Below, in pieces: positions 43,914-50,809 of a stretch of 64,000 bases of DNA (position 1 is its first letter; each line of letters opens with the position of its first letter). Origin of the DNA: Arthrobacter citreus (GTDB lineage: Bacteria > Actinomycetota > Actinomycetes > Actinomycetales > Micrococcaceae); contig NZ_VTFV01000002.1 of assembly GCF_009192745.1 (NCBI RefSeq), positions 372,001 to 436,000 on the forward strand. Reading direction: 5' to 3'. The position numbers and the translations under genes were made by a program. Below the pieces are notes generated by a model. It made no database searches and had not been told where the DNA came from. It saw only the letters and a list, made by a program, of their open reading frames with translations.

Positions 43914-43928
43914 TTACGAAAAGTAAGT
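43912..43928. promoter_or_regulatory. HxlR operator palindrome
   Basis: ACTTAC-GAAAA-GTAAGT is a perfect 6-bp inverted repeat with 5-base spacer overlapping the start of the HxlR gene and lying upstream of the LLM-FAD gene. The half-site pattern matches the palindrome at 28673. Confidence 0.7.
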
Positions 43929-43977
43929 CGCTTATGCGGTGGTTGTCAATGGTCCGGGGCGAGCAGATGCTGAAGGC

Positions 43978-46258
43978 ATGCCTGATTACCTGCACCCGCT
44001 GCGTTTTGGCAGCTTCATCACCCCGCTGGCTTCCGCGCCGCAGGTTCCAGTCGACCTGGCCCTGCTCAGCGAGGAGCTGGGCCTGGACCTGGTGACCTTC
44101 CAGGATCACCCGTACCAGCCGAAGTTCCTGGACACCTGGACCCTGCTCTCCTGGGTAGCTGCCAGGACCTCGCGCATCCATGTCTCGGGGAACGTGCTCA
44201 ACCTGCCGCTGCGGCAGCCCGCGGTGCTGGCCCGCTCCCTGGTAAGCCTTGACCTGCTCAGCGGCGGACGGGTGGAACTCGGCATCGGTGCCGGGGGCTA
44301 CCTCGACGCTATCGCAGCAATGGGAGCGCCGAAGCTGACCGTGGGAAATGCAGTCAGCGGACTGGAAGAGGCGCTGGAGATCATCCGCGGAATCTGGGAC
44401 TCCGAGAACCCTGAGCCCTTACGCGTGGAGGGCCAGTTCCACCGGGTAGACGGCGCCGCGCGGGGGGCCGGCACCGGCTCATGACATCCCCATCTGGCTG
44501 GGGGCATACAAACCCAGGATGCAGCGAATCATCGGCCGGAAGGGCGACGGCTGGCTGCCCAGCCTGCCGTGGATGAAACCCGGCGACGTCGACCGCGGCA
44601 ACCAGGTCATCGACGAATCCGCCCGCAAGGCAGGGCGGGACCCGCGGCAGATTACCCGTTTGCTGAACGTGACGCCGCAGTCCTCCGCGGAAGACCTGGC
44701 AGAACTGGCCACCGGGCACGGCATGAGCGTGTTCATCCTTGCCTCAGACGACCCGGCGGAGCTGCGGCGGTTTGCCGAAGTCACCGCGCCCCGGGTCCGT
44801 GACCGGGTGGCGCAGGCGCGGACGGCCCGAGCCCGTGCCGGCAGCGCAGTTCCGGAGTCAATCCCGAATACGGTGCCGGGTTCCACCCCTGCTGAACCGG
44901 CACCGGCACGGACGTTCCACGGTGACCCGATCCCGGAAGCACTGGCTGCCCGGACAATGTTCCCGGGCGATCCGGGGTACGCCCGCTACACGTCCAGCTA
45001 CTTCCGCGGCGCCCGGCCCGGCGTCGTCGTCCGCCCCGAAAATCCAGCCGAGGTGCAGGAAGCGGTGCGCTTCGCCGCCCGCCACCGGGATGTTCCGTTC
45101 GGGATCTTCAGTGCCGGGCACGGGCTCTCGGGCAGGTCGCTGAACACCGGTGGAATCGTGCTGGCGCTCGATGCGCTGAACTCCATCACCGTCAGCGGCG
45201 GCAACCGGATTCAGGTGGGGCCGGGCGCCCGCTGGGGCGAAGTGGCACAGGCACTGGCCCCCTATGGACTGGCGGTCACCTCCGGGGACTACGGCGGAGT
45301 CGGCGTCGGAGGCCTGGCCACAACGGCCGGGTTCGGCTGGTTCGCCCGCGAACGCGGCCTGACCATCGACTACCTGCGCTCCGTGGACATTGTCACCGCA
45401 GACGGGGCCCTGGTGCACGCCAGCGCGGACGAAAACAGCGACCTGTTCTGGGCTGTACGCGGCGCGGGAGCGAACTTCGGTGCCGTCGTCTCCTTCGAAT
45501 TCGAGGCGCACCCGGTAGCCGCTCAGGTGGGTTTCGCGATGCTCGTGTTCACTCCCGATGACGTCGCCGCCTTCATGCAGGCGTGGGGAACCACCGTTGA
45601 GGCAGCGGATCCCATCGTCACCGGATCACTCATGGTGGGACTCACCGGGGCCGGCAGGCCGTCCGCGGTCCAGGCGGTGATCGTGGTGGACTCCAGTGAT
45701 CCGGACGCCGTACTTCAGCAGCTGCAGCCCTTCGCCGGGCTGGCGCCGCTGTCCGATCAGCTGGTTCAGATGGTGCCTTACACGGCCTTGATGGAGGTGC
45801 CGCTGACAGGCGAAGGGCAGTCCGGCAGAGGCGAGCCGCACGGCCATTCCGGCCTGGTCCGCCACCTGGACGCCGACGTTGCGCGCGGCCTGGCGGAAAT
45901 CATGGCCACTGACCGGCCCTTCTTCCTCAGTGTCCGTTCGGCCGGGGGAGCCGTGGGCAGTTATCCGGCCGACTCGACGGCGTTCGGCTGGCGGGATGCC
46001 AACTTCCTGATCTCCCTCCTGGGCGGCCGGTCCGACGACGTGCAGCAGCGCTGGCGCGACCTGCTTCCGCTGATGGAAGGCATGTACCTCAGCTTCGAAA
46101 CGGACACCGGGCCCGACGTCGTTGCCCGCGCCTTCCCGCCTGGCCACCTGCTGCGGCTGCAGGCGCTCAAGGCAACCTGGGATCCGTCCGGACTGTTCCG
46201 CGACAACTTCTTCATCGCCCCTGAGCCCCATCCCGCCAAGGTGGCGCAGCAGGCATAA
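43978..46258 (+). pseudogene. LLM flavin-dependent oxidoreductase fused to FAD-binding (BBE-type) oxidase, frameshifted
   Basis: The first part (43978-44484) is a luciferase-like F420/FMN-type domain (LRFGSFITPLASAPQ, GIGAGGYLDAIAAMG). It continues in another frame from about 44465 (DIPIWLGAYKPRMQ) and runs into an FAD-binding oxidase domain (RPGVVVRPENPAEVQEA, SAGHGLSGRS with a likely covalent-FAD His, and a C-terminal RDNFF) to 46258. The break lies in a run of six G (44462-44467); five G would restore one 759-residue frame. Start at 43978 chosen for the LLM opening. HxlR divergent. A mutation, phase-variable tract or read error are all possible. Confidence 0.85.
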
Positions 46259-46265
46259 GCCTCAA

Positions 46266-46404
46266 CCTTTGGGGAGATAACGCAGTTTAGGAGGGGTTCC
46301 GCTCAGCCTGTGGGGAGGTACAGCTGTTTAGGCCGCGCCATTCCAGCATTATCTCCTCGAAGGTTGGTGGACATCCCGCCATTCGAGCGTTATCTCCCCA
46401 ATGG
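46266..46404. repeat. Nested inverted-repeat element with four 18-bp motif copies
   Basis: The stretch 46259-46615 holds no gene but this structure. The motif CCTTTGGGGAGATAACGC occurs at 46266-46283, a variant at 46307-46324, and inverted variants at 46346-46363 and 46387-46404. Spacing within each pair is 41 bp, and the whole is symmetric about 46335. It resembles a REP/BIME or small palindromic mobile unit. The rest of the gap to 46615 has no recognised feature. Confidence 0.75.
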
Positions 46405-46615
46405 TTCATTCGCGAGCAGGCGCATTCCCTGCTCCAGCACTTCCGAGTGCCCGGGTTCTTTGCTGAGGCCGGCTCCGGCGGTCAAGGCCGGCGCGCGGCC
46501 GTGTGATCTTGGCTGCCCAGCGGAATACCCGCGGGCAGGCTTTGGGTTGTTGCTGGGTGTACGAACGTCGGGACAACCCCTGCCCTGATGCGATCGAGAG
46601 AAAGCACCCGTCCTA

Positions 46616-47692
46616 GTGAACCTGTTTACCCCGCTGACCGTCGGCACCATGGAACTGCCCAACCGGCTTGTCATGGCCCCGCTGACCCGCATGCGCGCCA
46701 ACCTCGACGGCGTCCCCACCGACATCATGGTGGACTACTACCGCCAGCGCGCCTCGCTCGGCCTCATTGTCAGTGAAGGCATTTACCCGTCCTTCACCGG
46801 CCAGGGCAACACCCGGATGCCCGGCCTGGTCACCGAAGAACACGTCGCCGGCTGGAAGCGCGTCACCGACGCCGTGCACGAAGCCGGCGGGCGGATCGTC
46901 GCCCAGCTGATGCACTCCGGCCGCGTCGGCCACGAGAACGTCAGCGGCCGCCAGCCGGTAGCTCCCAGCGCCATCGCGCTCTCCGGTGAGGCACACACGT
47001 ACGACGGAAAGCAGCCCTACCCGGTGCCGCACGCCCTGACCGAAGCCGAGCTTCCCGGCGTCGCACAGGAATTCGCTGCCGCCGCCGCGAAAGCCATCAA
47101 GGCAGGGTTCGACGGCGTTGAGCTGCACGGTGCCAATGGTTACCTGCTGCAGGAATTCCTCTCACCCGTCTCCAACACCCGCACTGATAACTACGGCGGA
47201 TCCCCGGAGAACCGTGCCCGCTTTGTCCTGGAAGCCTTCCGGGCCGTAGTTGACGCCGTTGGCGCAGAGCGCACCGGCATCCGGATCTCCCCGGAGCACA
47301 ACATCCAGGACGTGCTGGAAACCGACCGCGACGACGTGCTGGCCACCTACACGGCACTGGTGGACGGCATCGCACCGCTGAAGCCGGCCTACCTCAGCAT
47401 CCTGCACAAGGACCCTGCAGACGATTTGGTCCAGGAACTGCGCCGCCGCTTCGCCGGACCGGTCCTGCTGAACACCGGCTTCGGGGTGGAGACCACCCGT
47501 GAGTCCGCCCTCGCGCTGCTGGATGAGGACCTGGCTGACGCCGTCGTCGTCGGCCGCCCGGCCCTCGCCAACCCGGACCTGGCCCGCCGCTGGCAGGAAG
47601 GCGCGGACCTGAACGCACCGGACTACTCCACGTTCTATACGGATGGCGCTGCCGGCTACACGGACTACCCGGAGCTTGCCCCGGTTTCCTAG
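46616..47692 (+). CDS. Alkene reductase (Old Yellow Enzyme, NemA-like)
   Basis: FMN-dependent NADPH oxidoreductase (358 residues, TIM barrel) reducing activated C=C bonds or nitro compounds. Motifs are LVMAPLTRMRAN, the QLMHSGRVG region, ELHGANGYLLQEFLSPVSNTRTDNYGGSPENRARF and the C-terminal FMN-phosphate loop GFGVETTRE, VGRPALANPDLARRW. The substrate-binding pair appears as HGAN. The start is GTG at 46616. Clustering with the HxlR regulator and the flavin-oxidase gene fits an electrophile response. Confidence 0.94.
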   Translation: MNLFTPLTVGTMELPNRLVMAPLTRMRANLDGVPTDIMVDYYRQRASLGLIVSEGIYPSFTGQGNTRMPGLVTEEHVAGWKRVTDAVHEAGGRIVAQLMHSGRVGHENVSGRQPVAPSAIALSGEAHTYDGKQPYPVPHALTEAELPGVAQEFAAAAAKAIKAGFDGVELHGANGYLLQEFLSPVSNTRTDNYGGSPENRARFVLEAFRAVVDAVGAERTGIRISPEHNIQDVLETDRDDVLATYTALVDGIAPLKPAYLSILHKDPADDLVQELRRRFAGPVLLNTGFGVETTRESALALLDEDLADAVVVGRPALANPDLARRWQEGADLNAPDYSTFYTDGAAGYTDYPELAPVS

Positions 47693-47705
47693 CCAGCCTG
47701 GTTCC

Positions 47706-47764
47706 GGCCGGCTGCAGCCGTGTGTTCTCCTGCAAATGGGAGGAACTAGCGGCTGTGGCCGGCC
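47706..47764. terminator. Long hairpin between convergent genes
   Basis: GGCCGGCTGCAGCCG (47706-47720) pairs with CGGCTGTGGCCGGCC (47750-47764) with minor mismatch. It lies between the stop of the alkene reductase gene and the stop of the minus-strand NTF2-like gene and may terminate both. Confidence 0.6.
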
Positions 47765-47788
47765 GCCCTGCGCGGATCGGGCCGGCGT

Positions 47789-48139
47789 CTAGGCTACCGG
47801 CACGATGTAGGAGTCCACTTCGCTGATCAGGCCGTCGCGGAACGTGATCACGTCGCAGTAGTTGAAGAAGACCGGGCCGATGGTCCGGTGCACGCCGTGG
47901 CCGGCTCCGGTGATGGCGGTTGTGTTGCCTTCGGTGACCATGCGCTCCAAGCTGAGGTCCGGGGAGCCCTCGAAGCCCGGCTCGCCAATCTCCGCGTCGA
48001 ACTCTGCCTTGCCGCGGGCGGTACGTGACCCGTGGATGCGCCAGACGACGTCGTCCGTCAGGCAGGCGAGGATCGCCGGGTGGTCACTGCGGCGGAAACC
48101 GTCCAGGTATTTGTTCACCAGTTCCTGCTGCGTGCTCAT
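47789..48139 (-). CDS. SnoaL-like/nuclear transport factor 2 family protein
   Basis: A 116-residue NTF2-like protein: LVNKYLDGFRRSDHPAILACLTDDVVWRIHGSRTARGKAEFDAEI then FNYCDVITFRDGLISEVDSYIVPV. AAGGAAGGTCCAGCC precedes the ATG at 48139. Function unknown; many such proteins are ketosteroid isomerase-like. Confidence 0.88.
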   Translation of the reverse strand: MSTQQELVNKYLDGFRRSDHPAILACLTDDVVWRIHGSRTARGKAEFDAEIGEPGFEGSPDLSLERMVTEGNTTAITGAGHGVHRTIGPVFFNYCDVITFRDGLISEVDSYIVPVA

Positions 48140-48207
48140 GGCTGGACCTTCCTTCACCTGGCATCCGGGGCGCGGGGACCACCGCCGGGTGCCGAATGCT
48201 GGCTACG

Positions 48208-48636
48208 CTAGCGGTTTTTGCCCGTAACAGGAACAGCTTGGGGTTTCCGGCGCCCAGGCCGCCGGTAGGATCCCGGCCACAGCTCGTGCCGCAGGACAGC
48301 CAAGGCCGCTACCGCCAGGACCAGGGAGACTGCGGCTGACAACAGCAGTGATTGCCGGACCTGGAATAAGTTGACCAACGGACCTGCCAGCGACAGGCCA
48401 AGTGGGAGGGCGGCCGTCAAACCCGCAGTCCACAGCGTGAAGACGGGCTGCTGTTCATGGTCTGCCAGCTGGCTCTGCAGGACCACGAATACCAGCGGAT
48501 TGAAAGGGCCGTACACAAATCCCGCGGCCGTAAATGCGGCGAAAGCCGCCGTTCCGGTGGTGGCCAGCCCCAGCACTGCAACGCACAGTGCCCAGCCAAT
48601 GATCACGGCCACCAGGACCGGGGCAGGGGGAAAACG
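48208..48636 (-). pseudogene. MFS transporter C-terminal fragment
   Basis: About 143 residues corresponding to the last four membrane helices of a major facilitator protein (VLVAVIIGWALCVAVLGLATTGTAAFAAF, FVYGPFNPLVFVVLQSQLADHEQQPVFTLWTAGLTAALPLGLSLAGPLVNLF, LLLSAAVSLVLAVAALAVLRHE). No start or earlier helices exist: upstream sequence in this frame is Arg/Pro-rich noise running into the GT87 gene end. The 5' part was deleted. Confidence 0.75.
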
Positions 48637-48763
48637 GCGAAGGTATCGGCTGCGGCTGTCTCTCGATGTCCGCCTGCGGCATCCTGAATCCCCGGGATCA
48701 GGCAGCCGGAGAAGGACCGGGCGCCCGCTGGTCGGGTCGCCGGGGACGTTCCAGGGGTAGGAA

Positions 48764-50020
48764 CTAGCCGGCGTGCGCCGGTACCGCCGCGGCACCGCTG
48801 CCGGCAGGGCCGCGTACTGCCTGCGCTGCATTGACCGTGATGATTCCCGCCGCAGCAATGGCTGCGAGCATCCAGACGGAGGAAGCAAGTTCAAGCCACC
48901 ACGGCCCCCACCCCCGGATAGTCCCGGAATGGGCCAGGCTGAGCGTCAGTGATGAGAACAGGAACAGCAGATACAGGAAGCCCGCCCCGCACCGCAGCCG
49001 CCGTTTACGCCGCCGGGACACTCCCGGCGGGAACACCAGCGCAGGAATCAACAGGACAAACCACACCCAGTGGTGGAACCAGCTGATCGGCGAAATCACC
49101 AGCATTACCAGGGCAGTGACGCCTACGGCGGAGAGCGGGTCGTTCGCGGCGAGCAGCGTTCGGACGGCTGCGTATCCGCCACAGATGACGGCCAGGCAAA
49201 GCACAGCCCACAGTGCCGCCGCGGAGCCGTCGGAGAGGCCCAGCCGCTGGGTGAAGGCCCGCAGCGTGAGGCTGTACATATCGTCGTCGTTCCCCACCCG
49301 GGTGGTGGAGAACAGCGCCTCCGTCCAGTAGTGCACCGCCCCCTGCCACGTCAGGGCGAACCCGATCCCGACGGATCCGAAGAACCCGGTGCCCATCCAG
49401 AGGACCGCTCTCCAATCCTTTCGGGCTGCGAAGTAGAGGCCCATGGCCAGAGGAGTCAGCTTCACTCCTGCGGCCAGCCCCGTGAGCAGCCCTCTCGGCA
49501 GGAACCTGCCCGGTTCAAGCAGGTCCCACAGGATGATGAGCATCAGCACGGCGTTGATCTGGCCGAAGGAGAGGCCTTCCCGCCACGGGGCTGACAATCC
49601 GATCAGGGCCACTACTGCCCCGATGGCCAACGCCCGGCGCCGGGGCGGCAGGACCTGCAGGCGGCGCTTGATTTCCGGAGTGTGCCGCACGATCAGCAGA
49701 GAGACGGCAATCAGGGAACCGGTTAGGAGCACAGTGTGTGCGGCCGCCCCAAAGGCGGGAGGCAGCACGGCGTAGGGCAGGAAAAAGACGACGGCGAACG
49801 GCGGGTACGTGAACGGCAGCCAGAAGTCCTCCCGAACCTGCCACAACTGCGCATCGTAGAGAGCCACGGGGCCATCCATGCCCAGGAAGGCCCGCGCTCC
49901 TGCCCGGTAAATACTGAAATCCAGGTTGTGCACGCCGGCAGCGAGTACTGTCAGGGTCCCGGCCAGGAACAGCGCCGCCACCAGCGGCAGCCGGTGCGGA
50001 GCTCGGAATCTGGGAGGCAT
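48764..50020 (-). CDS. GT87 family (DUF2029) polyprenyl-linked mannosyltransferase-like protein
   Basis: A 418-residue polytopic membrane protein with about ten helices. GT87 features are the early acidic loop DFSIYRAGARAF, DFWLPFTYPPFAVVFFLPYAVL, SFGQINAVLMLIILWDLLEPGRFLPRGLLTGLAAGVKLTPLAMGLYF, and the ISPISWFHHWVWFV motif. Family members such as PimE use polyprenyl-phosphate-mannose to mannosylate lipid carriers at the outer face. The specific acceptor is unknown. Confidence 0.9.
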   Translation of the reverse strand: MPPRFRAPHRLPLVAALFLAGTLTVLAAGVHNLDFSIYRAGARAFLGMDGPVALYDAQLWQVREDFWLPFTYPPFAVVFFLPYAVLPPAFGAAAHTVLLTGSLIAVSLLIVRHTPEIKRRLQVLPPRRRALAIGAVVALIGLSAPWREGLSFGQINAVLMLIILWDLLEPGRFLPRGLLTGLAAGVKLTPLAMGLYFAARKDWRAVLWMGTGFFGSVGIGFALTWQGAVHYWTEALFSTTRVGNDDDMYSLTLRAFTQRLGLSDGSAAALWAVLCLAVICGGYAAVRTLLAANDPLSAVGVTALVMLVISPISWFHHWVWFVLLIPALVFPPGVSRRRKRRLRCGAGFLYLLFLFSSLTLSLAHSGTIRGWGPWWLELASSVWMLAAIAAAGIITVNAAQAVRGPAGSGAAAVPAHAG

Positions 50021-50076
50021 CCGGCCAGCCTAGGTTGCAGGCCGAGCCGTCGGCGGGCCGACTTGCCGCCGTCTGG

Positions 50077-50256
50077 CTATCCCGCTGTAGCCGGGAACGC
50101 CGCCACAAGGCGGGCCAGCGGCTCCGGAACGTTCCCCGGAGTCAGGGCACCCACCAGCAGCGGTGCGCAGCGGATCTTGTTGCCCGGGCGTCCGGCCAGC
50201 ACCTGGAGTGCCTGCCGGCCGCTTTCGGCTTCGATCAGGATCGTCGTCGTGCGCAT
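50077..50256 (-). CDS. Possible small protein, 59 aa
   Basis: An open frame of 59 codons beginning MRTTTILIEAESGRQALQVL, with GGAGG only two bases before the ATG. It is amphipathic and has no known motif. It lies between the GT87 and lipoprotein genes, same direction. May be real but short and without homologue known to me. Confidence 0.35.
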   Translation of the reverse strand: MRTTTILIEAESGRQALQVLAGRPGNKIRCAPLLVGALTPGNVPEPLARLVAAFPATAG

Positions 50257-50274
50257 GCCTCCAGTATGGCTGCC

Positions 50275-50694
50275 CTAGCGGGTGGCGTCGGTGAGGACGA
50301 GCGCAAAGGACAGCGGCTCATCCACGGTCTCGACAGTGACATCAAACGCGGCACCCCGCGGGAAGTTATCAAAGAGCGTGCGGGTGGGGTTCTCCGTGGT
50401 GCCGCAGGGCACCGTGCGGGCCTCCTGTCCGGTGACCAGCAGCCGCAGCTCACCCGGAGATGCGCCCCCGGATCCGCAGGCAAGATACCCGGCGACCGTC
50501 TGGCCCTCGGCGGTGAAGGTGGATGTCACACCGGTGGAGGAAAATCCCTCGACGGAACCCAGCCCCTTCTCCGGGGCAGGGTGGACGGGCAGCCCGTCCT
50601 GTACAGGCGGGACCGGCTCCGCCGGGGTGGACTGGGAACAGCCGCTGAGCAGCAGGGCCGCGGCGCCGGCGGCGGCGAGGAATTTCAAGCGCAT
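50275..50694 (-). CDS. Lipoprotein, unknown
   Basis: A 139-residue secreted lipoprotein: MRLKFLAAAGAAALLLSGC with lipobox LLSGC (Cys19). The mature part has two Cys (LACGSGG, VPCGTTE) that could form a disulfide and a beta-rich body (FDVTVETVDEPLSFALVLTD). GGGAGGCACC precedes the ATG; the longer upstream frame is noise. Function unknown. Confidence 0.8.
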   Translation of the reverse strand: MRLKFLAAAGAAALLLSGCSQSTPAEPVPPVQDGLPVHPAPEKGLGSVEGFSSTGVTSTFTAEGQTVAGYLACGSGGASPGELRLLVTGQEARTVPCGTTENPTRTLFDNFPRGAAFDVTVETVDEPLSFALVLTDATR

Positions 50695-50809
50695 GGTGCC
50701 TCCCGGATTCGGGCAGTCCAGCTGCCAGGCGTCCTGGGAACGGCGGCTGGTCCACGTTGACCTGATAAATCGACAGCGTACAGCACTCGTTTTTGCAGCC
50801 TGTGCGGGC

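Noticed and set aside
46266-46404. CRISPR array
   Set aside because: Repeats are 18 bp, only four, two of them inverted; no cas genes are nearby.
48637-48894. N-terminal part of the MFS protein
   Set aside because: This part of the frame is Arg/Pro/Ser-rich without helices and overlaps the end of the GT87 gene, so the MFS fragment lacks a true start.
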